From the NCBI GenBank assembly GCA_000750105.3, contig JPHH03000030.1, positions 248,001-312,000 of the forward strand: DNA of 64,000 nucleotides, given 5' to 3'. Below the pieces are notes generated by a model that was given only the letters and a program-made list of their open reading frames with translations, did no database searches and was not told the DNA's origin. The DNA comes from Tolypocladium sp. Sup5 PDA-1. Its lineage: Eukaryota; Ascomycota; Sordariomycetes; Hypocreales; Ophiocordycipitaceae. Positions within the stretch are counted from its first letter, which is position 1. Each line of letters begins with the position of its first letter. Below, piece by piece: positions 53,121 through 62,324 of this stretch. The position numbers were made by a program, and so were the translations under genes.

Positions 53121-53492
53121 TGTTACGACCCAGGCTGACGGGCCACGGGATGGGCCGGCTGTGCAGGCGCTACTGCAGGCTGCACGGAACAATGGTCGGC
53201 ACGACGGACCAATGGGCGCAGGAGCGACAGGATCACCAGGATCATGTAGATGATCCAGGTGAGCCCATGCGATCCGGCTCATCGGTCGCGACAGGATCAT
53301 GGAGATGATCCAAGCGATCCTCGGTGATCTAAGGGATCACGGCCAGTATATAGGACCCCCCAATTTCCTCACCATAGCATAGATACCTCGCCAGCTTTCA
53401 ATACATTGTTCTAATACAGACACACTTGTATTACTCAAACCCTTTGGTTACGATCTACTGTCCGGGACATCCGATCTATCACCATCGTGACA
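53121..53492. mobile_element. Solo LTR candidate (Ty3/Gypsy-like)
   Basis: It begins TGTTACGA and ends TCGTGACA, which are near-inverted (7 of 8) and follow the TG...CA rule. Inside are a TATA-like TATATAGGA near 53345 and a GATCC-rich direct repeat. No second LTR, primer-binding site or polyprotein is adjacent, and flanks show no clear target duplication, so a solo or degraded LTR is the best reading. Confidence 0.5.
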
Positions 53493-53757
53493 AGACCATT
53501 CAACGGCTACGCCCTGACCTACCTGCCAACATAAACCTCCGGTTTATCCCTTGGGAACCCAAACCGTCACACTCTGGGATTCCCCAGTGATTGGCTCGAT
53601 ATATTTCACAATGCTGATGAAAATGCAAGCATATGCATGTTGGTTCATTAACGGCAGTAGTTCGTCATCTGGACCATGATGCTTTAATCCTCGGCGACGC
53701 CTATTGGACGTAGAAATCGGAGCTGGTTTTAGCTACTCCGTATTAGTTACGTTGCCC
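53493..53757. other. Short stretch between LTR-like sequence and mariner element
   Basis: No gene seen. Confidence 0.4.
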
Positions 53758-55305
53758 GTACGGAGGTCGCTTTCAAAATAGTTGTCCAGACAGGGGGGCA
53801 AATCCCTGCTCGAATCCCTGTTCAATTAATTAAATCCCTATACGTAAGGGCGGTGAATCGTGCTAGGAACCACCGCATATATTTTATAAGGTAACTTTCC
53901 CCTCCTTATTCGTATAAACCACGTATCTTATTCCTAATCGCTATAGCCCTAACTTAAGATATCGTAACGAGGGCCTTTATGCTTAGGCTAAAGTATTGCG
54001 GCATGAGTACTACTAAGGCTACCTCTATCTCGGGGGTCTCTATCCGTTAGGTTAACCGTATCTATGCTAGGGCACTTAAGCGTGGATTCGATCTAAGCTA
54101 CCGGCCCGTGAATATTAAGGATAACTTTATTAAGGATAAACCTCGCCCCGGGCGCCTATCGAAGTAAACGAAAGAAATATAAGAGAAGATCGTAAGTAAG
54201 GTCCGCCGCGATAGGTATAGGAGAGAAAAGATATACGCTAATATCTCTAGGGAGCTTAGTGCTAAGGGGATTCCCGTTTCCTCTATTATAGTATAGCGGG
54301 TTATAAAAAAGCTCGGGTATAATAAGACAAAGCTAACGAGGAAGCCTAGATTATCGAAGAAGATAAGAATAAATCGTCTACGTTAGTGCCTTAAGCGTAA
54401 GGACTAGGCCCTTAAGGATTAGAAGAATATTATTTAATCTAACGAGACCTCCGTTATCTTACTCTATTATAGAGGTAGCTATCGCGTTTAGCGGAAGAGC
54501 GACGAGGCGTTTATAAAGAGCTATATTTATAAGCGATAAAAAGGCTCTTTTAAATTTATATTCTAGGGTTACTTTTCCTATAATTAGAAAGGCCTTATAT
54601 ATTACTAGTCTCCGGAGACTATATAAGAGAAGAAAGCTACTATAGAAACGATCGAGAAGATAAATAAAGAGCTCGAGTCTACCGTAAAGGAGAAATAAGA
54701 GCTTAAAAATTCGATAAGACGATTAAACCTACGCTAACTTCTTAGAAAAAAACCCTCGTAGCGATAGAATTTAAAAAATAATAAGCTTATACGCTATAAG
54801 GGGTTAGGGATCGATTAGTATTAGTACTAGAAGAAGATCCTTATCCTAAAGCTCTTCCCTTTTATAAAGGAATATATAATAGACCGGCCGGGCACGCTCG
54901 TTTAAGAAGATAAGGCTCTAGTATATAGTTATTATATCTAGTAGTAAGTCTACAACCTTTATTAAATCTAACGACTCCTTTAATATAGTAACTCTCCCGA
55001 TCTTAACGTAATTAAGCTAGCCTAGCCTTAGATAAAGAGACGTACTATAAGCAAGGGGGCCCCGAAAAACTAGTAAGAAGCTATTACGGCTTAGAACGCT
55101 ATATAGAAAGAGCTACCGCAAGACCGTATCTAAGCTTAGATTAAGAGAATTCTAAGGCATATATAAATAATAATCGAGCTTGAGGGAGGAAGCGAGTATA
55201 AGGAAGGTAGGGGACTAACCCCTGCTAAATTAGGTAAGGGCGTTCCTAATATAGCTTAACGGTAGTTTCGGCGCTAGATAACTATTTTAAAAGCGACCTC
55301 CGTAC
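53758..55305 (+). mobile_element. RIP-inactivated Tc1/mariner-type DNA transposon
   Basis: The ~1.55 kb element has inverted ends at 53758-53787 and 55277-55305 (GTACGGAGGTCGCTTT[C/T]AAAATAGTT). Between them the plus strand reads as one transposase-like frame from about 54003 to 55165, interrupted by many stops. Almost all are TAG at places where CAG (Gln) or TGG (Trp) is expected. Recognisable blocks are the catalytic-region SNETSV (where the family has S-D-E), YFSYN-KG, NSPDLN and KRRTISKGAPKN. CpA-to-TpA changes on both strands explain the stops and the high AT content. The element can no longer make transposase. Confidence 0.8.
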
Positions 55306-56452
55306 CTTGCCTGCTTAACGCTAGGTCCACGCACTAGTAATGCCTTCGCTTTAGGCAGGTGTCAAGTAGTTCGGCATAACCTAGGCCCTCTATGGTAATG
55401 TAGGCAAATATGGGCAACGCAGCGACAAACTAGACGGTGAAGCAGGTTGATGGTTAATTCTAGAAAGCGCTATTGCGCCCACGGAAGCGGCTGGGACGGG
55501 TGCTCCCGCTTTCAACGACCCTGCGACACAGCCAGTCGGCGCATGAGAAATTACGGGCAACTCGCGGTTGGCCCTCGGTGGTCTGATGTGGTTCACATTC
55601 TGCTTGAACCCCACCACCTTTCACGGGGCAAATGCAGGTTCCTACCAATGGCGGCAGCTCCGCCGCTTCCCTGCGGCGCAAGACCTCCACTGCGCCACCC
55701 CCCAGCCGAGGTGCCTGGCGTTTTCTCGCCAGAGCTGCTGCTCACTCACGCGCGCGACTGCGACACCAGAGGAGCGATTGTCGTTGCTTTGCTCGCTTTC
55801 ACTCTGCGTAGATACAACCGACGGTGGCCAATAAGTCCTGCCGATGATAAACCACTTGTTCCTTCCCCTCAAGCGCTGTGATAATGTCCGCCTTGTGGCG
55901 CGTAGAAGAAGGAGGAACGGGAACAAAAGTACCCTGACTGGTTCACCCCTGTGGGCCGTCTCGGGTTATGCATGTTGGTTCCCCAAGGTAGCTATGGCAC
56001 GGCTGCGCCTCTTGCGTCAGGCCCACTGCTAAGTATCTAAAGTATCGTCGATGTGGCCGTCGAGTCTCTCAGCTATACTCTCTCTTCAGCCCATTCGCTC
56101 TCATGCCTTATCTGCCAGAAACCTTGGCACATGTCTATCACATTCAAGGTCCGAAACATCACATTTCTTGTTCGAAGCTTCCCGCCCTTTGCTCGCACAT
56201 ATGCCTAGGTCGGAGTACAGGTCTGCTTCGCGGCGGCGCGGTACGAAAGCGTCTATGGGGATCATTAATGGCATTTAAATGGGCGAGTAGGCTTCGCAAG
56301 CCTTGGGTTTGGATCGCATACCTGCATGGGACGGCAGGATGGGTAGGCTTCGCCTCTTGAAATGAGTCTTAATGAGGAGAAGTTAAGTCTGTTATTGAGG
56401 CCGGGTGAATTGGACTCGGCTAGCTTCAGTAATTATGCTTCTACATTAGGGT
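55306..56452. other. Gene-poor region, nothing identified
   Basis: A mixture of GC-rich and AT-rich segments downstream of the transposon. Frames up to 144 residues lack family resemblance. Probably fragments of repeats. Confidence 0.4.
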
Positions 56453-57064
56453 TCATCTATGCAGGTTTAGGGCAATCATGGCCAGTCGCCATGCACGGTT
56501 AGGAACACCACCGATCCCGGGGAGGTATTCGAGATCACGATTGTAATTTACGTACAGTTGACTTGCAAGAATGTTGGCCCTCCTGACCTGTGACCCACAA
56601 CAACTAAACGGCCATATAAGGCTACACGTGTAGGTCTTCAATTCATAGGAAGCCAAAGAACATTCTTTCCATCCGGGGTCATCCACTCTTTGTCGACAAA
56701 GAAAGCATAATATGAAGTTATAAGGTCTTGCGTCTGCTCTAATGGCCACGCTGAGTGAGATATTGTCCCACCTGAAGTTGCCTGGGCAAGTGTCTAGGGT
56801 CGAGCAGTCGTAGAGACTCAAACGAGGGATAGGAAGTAAGTTGATGGTTAGATAAATCTGAACTGCAAAGATATCAGTCCGCCAGACCATCTGATTATCT
56901 TGGGTTATAGGTTTATACTCGTTAGCAATAACGTGAAGAATGAGGCTTTCTATCGATAGATCGATAGTAGGATATCCATAATAATTCCAGTTAGAGGGAT
57001 GAGGGCCGAGAAGATATAGAAGAAGAGGAGGAAGAGGAGGAAGCAGGTCGGGAGACGCAGCCAT
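56453..57064 (-). CDS. Unrecognised open reading frame, 203 residues
   Basis: The frame is ATG-started and uninterrupted. It begins with a Pro/Leu-rich stretch (LLPPLPPLLLYLLGPHPSN) and contains several Cys residues in the second half (ILCFLCRQ, PFSCCGSQ). No family, signal or splice evidence is recognised. It sits in a transposon-rich stretch between the mariner element and a 5S relic. It may be a real orphan gene or chance. Confidence 0.3.
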   Translation of the reverse strand: MAASPDLLPPLPPLLLYLLGPHPSNWNYYGYPTIDLSIESLILHVIANEYKPITQDNQMVWRTDIFAVQIYLTINLLPIPRLSLYDCSTLDTCPGNFRWDNISLSVAIRADARPYNFILCFLCRQRVDDPGWKECSLASYELKTYTCSLIWPFSCCGSQVRRANILASQLYVNYNRDLEYLPGIGGVPNRAWRLAMIALNLHR

Positions 57065-57384
57065 GAAGATTCATGTCAACACAGGGTCCCCGCCCTCTAT
57101 ATACAATGCATCGGCTCAGTAAGGGCAAGAAGTGCTCGCCTGACGGCAAGGCAACAGGGGAGCAAGCAAAGCGGGCGGGCGGCGCAACGCGAAGGCGCGT
57201 GCACGAATCCTTAGTAAAAAATAAAGACGAATAGGAGGGGCGTATGATGCCTCTATGTGAGATTGATGTAGAATCAGGGGACAGGGCAGGATGGGACGAA
57301 GAAAAAGCGTGAAAAGGGGGTGCGGCTTGGGCGCCAACGCTTCGGTATTGCAGGACGGGCGACGGCGAGTCGAAACGGTGGACG
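57065..57384. other. Intergenic region, no gene seen
   Basis: Upstream of the 203-residue frame. Nothing was recognised. Confidence 0.4.
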
Positions 57385-57488
57385 GTTTGAAAACGGGGGG
57401 TTTCCCGTTCGCTCTCCTAGAGACCAGCCTATAAGCGGTAGATTAGCAGTTGGTCGGTGACGACCAGCGAATACCGGCTGTTATATGT
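57385..57488 (+). rRNA. Diverged 5S rRNA copy (pseudogene)
   Basis: The 3' two thirds match fungal 5S rRNA well (CCCGTTCGCTCTCC, then GCAGTTGGTCGGTGACGACC, AGCGAATACCGGCTGT and TATATGT), followed by a T-rich tract. The 5' end (before TTTCCCGTTC) is scrambled, lacking the usual ACATACGACCAT start. Since internal promoter elements are altered or missing, activity is doubtful. Confidence 0.6.
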
Positions 57489-58086
57489 CTTTTATTTTTT
57501 GCTCGGGTGAAAAGGAGGCGATGTTATTGAAAGTGTGGGTGTTTACATATATACCCCGCAGGTTATTATGAAACAACCTGCTACCCCCGTCTCGGAGGCT
57601 GCCTTTTTGGGCCGCGTTGGGGCCATGTTGGGCTGAGTTGGGGGCCGTGGAATGTGACCTTCGGGCCCGAGGCGGGGCCATCGCCGCCGAGCCAAGCCGG
57701 CCACGGCTTTCGTTTCAGAGACACGGACGCTGGTGTGCAGCAATTCAAGCCCGGCAGTTGGGCGTTGGCCCGAGACCGCGACCAGCCACGGCGCCGACTT
57801 GCTTCATGCTGTTTCGGTGCCGTCAAGAATCTTCATCGGCTACAAAGACCGGACGGGGCGCCTCGACCCAAATCGACTCTCAAAGTCTCAATAATTATTG
57901 CCTGGCGTCATTGAAATACACGTAGCGGCCACGACGAATCTACGATATCAGCCAGCTATCCATTTCCTTAATCCAGAATCGGTTTGCCCTTTCATATCAG
58001 GCTCAGCACCTAGTTCCTGTCATCTCCAAAAAAACACCTAAACCACCACGAAGTAGTTGACAACCTCAACATTCGAAACACACATC
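57489..58086. other. Intergenic/promoter region, no gene seen
   Basis: Upstream of the FAD monooxygenase gene. No gene or motif was assigned. Confidence 0.45.
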
Positions 58087-59313
58087 ATGACAACCGACCA
58101 AGCCAGTATTGCCGTCATCGGTGGCGGACCCTCTGGCCTCTGCCTCGGTGCCCTCCTCCACAAGCAGGGCATCCCATTTACCGTCTACGAGCTCCGCGAC
58201 AAGCCGAGTGACAGCATGCTCTCCACGCCATCCGGCATGCTCGACCTCCACGAAGAATCGGGCCTTGCTGCCATCCGCGCCTGTGGCCTGTGGGAGCAGT
58301 TTCTCCCGCTCACCGCGGAGTGTGGCGAGAGCCTGGTCATCATAAGCAAAGACGGGACCGCCAGACACAAGGACTTTGGCGACCTGTCGTACCGACCGGA
58401 GATTGCGCGCAATTCGCTGACGCATTTGCTGCTCTCCGCTGTGCCGGCTGAGAGCGTCAAATGGAACCATAAGCTGCTCAAGGCGACGAGAACAGCCAAC
58501 GGAAACGTTTCTCTCGACTTTGGGGATAGCGGCATCAAGGAGCATGATGTTGTCGTCGGTGCCGACGGGGCTTGGTCAACAGTCCGGCCGCTGCTCACGG
58601 ATGTCAAGCCTTACTACGGAGGCGTCAGTTATGCGACTCTGCATATTCTGGACGCGACTACCAAGTATCCAGAGCTCGCAGCCATGGTCGGCCCCGGATC
58701 GTGCTTCATCCTGGGCAACAACAACGGGCTGGTTACGCATCGCAGCGTCAACAACTCCATTTCGCTGCACGTCGGCGTCGCCGACGGCGATGAGCACGCG
58801 ATGCAGAGCAAGACGTCTGACTTGACGCTGGCGCAGCTAAAGGACACTCTGCTCGGGGACCCGGCGCTGTTTGCCGCATGGAGCGACGAGATCCGCCACT
58901 TACTGTCTACAGCATGCGACGAAGAGGCAGCTCTGTCCGGCCCGCAGGCACCGCCGCTGAAGCCGCTATACATGTTGCCCATTGGCCACGAGTGGGAAGC
59001 TGGCCTCGGCGCTGCGCTGATTGGAGATGCGGCGCACTTGATGATGCCGTGGGCGGGGGAGGGCGTCAACCTGGCCATGTGGGACGCTCTCGACCTGGCA
59101 GGGGCCATCACCAAGGCGTGGAAGCAGGCCGACGACGCAGCGTCGTTCCAAGGGGTGCTGATGCCCTACGTCGCCGCGTTTGACAGGGTAATGTTTGCGC
59201 GGTCAAAGGTGGCGGCAGAGGAGACGTGGTCCAACTCCAAGATCCTCTTCTCCGAGGACGGGGCCAAGGCCATGGCGGACCTGATGGCGAGCTTCGGGCC
59301 GCCACCAGCGTAG
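58087..59313 (+). CDS. FAD-dependent monooxygenase (TetX/salicylate-hydroxylase-like)
   Basis: A single exon from the ATG at 58087 gives 408 residues. The dinucleotide-binding motif is IAVIGGGPSGLCLGALL (residues 8-24), followed by the acidic ribose-binding end of strand 2 (VYELRD). The DG fingerprint is VVGADGAWSTVRPLL and the second FAD motif is GDAAHLMMPWAGEGVNLAMW (313-332). This is the group A flavoprotein monooxygenase layout. The M-P-W-A-G-E-G-V-N-L-A form is typical of TetX-like and related small-molecule hydroxylases. It would hydroxylate an aromatic or polyketide-like substrate with NAD(P)H and O2. No biosynthetic core gene is adjacent, so detoxification is as likely as biosynthesis. 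Confidence 0.9.
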   Translation: MTTDQASIAVIGGGPSGLCLGALLHKQGIPFTVYELRDKPSDSMLSTPSGMLDLHEESGLAAIRACGLWEQFLPLTAECGESLVIISKDGTARHKDFGDLSYRPEIARNSLTHLLLSAVPAESVKWNHKLLKATRTANGNVSLDFGDSGIKEHDVVVGADGAWSTVRPLLTDVKPYYGGVSYATLHILDATTKYPELAAMVGPGSCFILGNNNGLVTHRSVNNSISLHVGVADGDEHAMQSKTSDLTLAQLKDTLLGDPALFAAWSDEIRHLLSTACDEEAALSGPQAPPLKPLYMLPIGHEWEAGLGAALIGDAAHLMMPWAGEGVNLAMWDALDLAGAITKAWKQADDAASFQGVLMPYVAAFDRVMFARSKVAAEETWSNSKILFSEDGAKAMADLMASFGPPPA

Positions 59314-59523
59314 AGGTTCGGCTGAAGTGTCAACGACGACGCAGGGCTGTTAGTTGAGGGACGGTCTTGTATGTAGGTCCAGCAGGCGTGTAATTGGAGC
59401 AGGGAGTAACTGGACCTGCCATGTTAGATTGGGGCGCTTGGAGGACAGGGCAAGCAAAGGTGCCGATGCATTCCTAAAACCAGATATCTATTAAATGCCG
59501 CTGTCTGTACGAATCCTTTTAAT

Positions 59524-60975
59524 CTATGACTTTTCCTCGTTGCCGTCAAAGTCCACATTGCCCGCAATGTGGTAATACGTGCCCAGCATCTCAGCCAGGT
59601 ACCGCTCGCGGTTGCGAAAGTGCTCCGGCCCCATGTCGCGAACGCACTCCTGCGCCATCTCGAGCAGCCTGGGGTGGAACGACTCGGGCACGGCAAGCAG
59701 CTTGTCCACGCCAATGTCCAGCTCGGTGCTGTCCTTGCCGCCGAGAGCGTCGCAGAGCTCCGGGGCGGACACGGCCTTGAGGCAGAAGACGTCGAGCATC
59801 ATGTGCTGCTCCAGGAAGCCGAGCACGCCAGGCAGGGAGGTCGGGTCCGCGACGAACTGGTTGATCGGGGCCTCCCGCTGCTCCCTGATGGCAACCTCCG
59901 CGCGGGCGGCAAACTCGAGGTCCGCGACGAGCTCGCTCGGGACGATCGGTGGGAATTCGCCATCCCGAAGCGGCGCGCGGGTGTAGCCGACCCTCCTCCT
60001 CCACCAGAGGTTGCAGAAGATGGACGATATGATGACTGGGATGAGGATGACATACCCCCACCACCTGGTGGCAGTGAGCATGGAGCCGACTCCTCCCAGG
60101 ATCGTCGCGGTGCCGTTGATCGAGGCAAAGGTCTGGACGTTGCGGCTGCGGCGCTTGACAAGAGCCGCGGCCACGGAGCCACGCAGGGTCTTTCGGGTCG
60201 CGTTAACATGGCCCTGGGCCTTGGTCCATATGTAAGCTGCCCAGATCGAGTTGACCAGGCCAAACATGGCAATGGGCGTGTTGCCAAGGTACCCAGAGAG
60301 GATGTTACTCGCAAGCCAGACATCCTCGTTGGCGCCGCCTATGGCCATGTACGTGCCCACGGAGATGAGCACCGCGCCGCAGCCCATGAGCATGTCCATG
60401 ACCCAGCGGTTGATGGTTTCGCTGCCCAGCTCGCGGAACGTGACGGCCAGCCGCACGTCGATGTCGCGCACAGCCTCGGAGCGCTCGAGCCGCCGCGCGC
60501 GCTCGGCTTTCTGCTTGCGCCGCTGCAGGCGCAGGAAGCGGACGTTCTGGCACGACAGGCGCGAGTCGAGAAAGGCAAAGACGGACAGCACGCCGGCGAC
60601 GGTGCCGCCGATGGCCATGAAGACGATGGCGTAGACGGGCACGGGCACGTCGTTCCAGACGTTGGCCGCAAAGTCGCCCGCGTTGGCGAGCTCCATGAAG
60701 CCCACGACCCACGACAGGTTGTTGACGAGCCGCGAGCCCCGGGGGAAGCGGAACTGCCCGTCCTCGGCCCTGACCAGCTTGATGCGGTCTGGTGGAGGAG
60801 GAGCTGCAGCGGCGGCGGCTGTCATTGCTGCTGCGGCACCCGTAGGGCTGGCCTGTTGTGTCTCCGTCTCCTTTTGCACAGCCTCAATCGCGCACTCGAT
60901 TGGGGCCGGGAGATCGGCTGCCTTGGCGGGCTGGGCCGCCGCATTGGCATCGCTGTTGTGTGCCGGCAGTGCCAT
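59524..60975 (-). CDS. Fungal multi-pass integral membrane protein, function unknown
   Basis: A single exon encodes 483 residues. An Ala/Pro-rich low-complexity cytosolic start (1-62) is followed by about five or six membrane segments: around 107-133 (VYAIVFMAIGGTVAGVLSVF), 195-215, 222-250, 290-310 and 307-325 (WGYVILIPVIISSIFCNLWW). A basic loop rich in Arg/Lys (150-165) separates the first two. The C-terminal ~150 residues are soluble, helical and acidic. This organisation matches a widespread uncharacterised family of fungal integral membrane proteins. No transporter motif is visible. A 470-residue frame on the opposite strand is a shadow of this GC-rich gene. Confidence 0.8.
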   Translation of the reverse strand: MALPAHNSDANAAAQPAKAADLPAPIECAIEAVQKETETQQASPTGAAAAMTAAAAAAPPPPDRIKLVRAEDGQFRFPRGSRLVNNLSWVVGFMELANAGDFAANVWNDVPVPVYAIVFMAIGGTVAGVLSVFAFLDSRLSCQNVRFLRLQRRKQKAERARRLERSEAVRDIDVRLAVTFRELGSETINRWVMDMLMGCGAVLISVGTYMAIGGANEDVWLASNILSGYLGNTPIAMFGLVNSIWAAYIWTKAQGHVNATRKTLRGSVAAALVKRRSRNVQTFASINGTATILGGVGSMLTATRWWGYVILIPVIISSIFCNLWWRRRVGYTRAPLRDGEFPPIVPSELVADLEFAARAEVAIREQREAPINQFVADPTSLPGVLGFLEQHMMLDVFCLKAVSAPELCDALGGKDSTELDIGVDKLLAVPESFHPRLLEMAQECVRDMGPEHFRNRERYLAEMLGTYYHIAGNVDFDGNEEKS

Positions 60976-62324
60976 GTTTGATGAAGACTGCCGGGAGTGG
61001 AAGGCTGTGTAGGTACGGACAGGGCTGGCAGTGATGCCTATATCGCGTACATGGCAGGGCAGGTTGCAAGATTCGAAGCCGGACGGTGTGGGCGACGGCG
61101 GTGAGATGCTGAGAAGCCGTGGGTTGGGCCGGTTGGGGAGTGAAACCGTTCAAGAGCCTCTAAAGCCGTTGATGGGATATGCGCCAGGAATATGCAACTC
61201 GAGCAGGCGTCTCGTGCTTTACATCTTTGTCCAGCCGTCCACGCGTGAGAACTCAGAGAAGGGAGGGTTGGCCTGCAGTTGCGCTGAAATCTCGCATCTT
61301 CGGGGGATTGCGTGGCCATATGCAGCCGACCCCCCTTTTCTCCATGGCCTTTCCACGACGCGCGGTTGGGTCGGGGGAAAAGAGTGGACACGCGCTCGGC
61401 AATTGGTTCCGAGCAGGACCTGGACGTCGGGGAGTCCGGCGACGCGGCGAATCACTGGTCGTGTTTCCAAAATAGAATCACGCTCCTCGTAGGGCAGAGG
61501 CTTGAGAGGCTTGAGAGGCTTGAGAAGCGCGACTCTCTTGGCTTAACGGCCGCCCCAATTCCAACGGCCCGACTGCTAGGGCCGTGTTGAATTTAACCGT
61601 TCAAGCCTGCCGACAGCCGTCAGCTTGACGTTAAGGTTTTCACGAGGCGTCTGGGTGCAGTGCTCATACAGACGTCAAGACAACCTGCTCTGCTGTCGGC
61701 GAAGATCACGCCGAGAGGGCATGTACGGGCCTTGAGCAATTTTCAGCTGCCGGTCTCATTTCTCCGACAGCAGCAGGTGGACATTGGCGACATGCCGCGG
61801 TTGACGAGGCGGCCCACCGTGGTGATGGATGGGTTCAATCAACTCGTCAACCCCAAACTCTGTTGCCAAGCGTGGGGCAATAATACGAAAAACATGCCCC
61901 AAGCTGGCAGCCCCGACACGAGTTCCCTGCCGAACGAGGCCATTTTGCGATGAAAGAAGTGTCCCAGAAGTGTCCCATCAGGGGGGCTTCGTACATCCAT
62001 CCCCCGGGCGATTACGTTTATCGGTAACTCTATATGCGGGCTTACTCGTACTCCCGTTGACGCTGTGTAACCGTCGCAGCGTCGCGGTGAGCCAGAGGGC
62101 TGGAAGCCTCCCAGTTACTGAGTTGGCTGGGGAGCTGCTACATGTACAATTGCGGGCACGTCGTACACTGCGTTGTGTAATTGTTTGATGCTTTGGTTAA
62201 TCGCGCAGTGTTTGACATCAGCCCTGCGCCGAGGGCGGCTTACACGCAGCAAGATCGCCGAGGCGGCGGCGAGCGTCGTTGCAGTTGCCAGAAACAAATC
62301 CCTGGGCAGCTGACCTTGAGATAC
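60976..62324. other. Intergenic region with short tandem repeat
   Basis: About 1.35 kb between two minus-strand genes. Three tandem copies of CTTGAGAGG lie at 61501-61526 (last copy imperfect). Short frames are unassigned, and no RNA gene was recognised. Confidence 0.5.

Noticed and set aside
59569..60981. 470-residue open frame on the plus strand
   Set aside because: It is exactly antisense to the membrane-protein gene. Composition is GC-codon driven (Asp/Gly/Arg/His-rich) with no hydrophobic or domain pattern, so it is a shadow frame.
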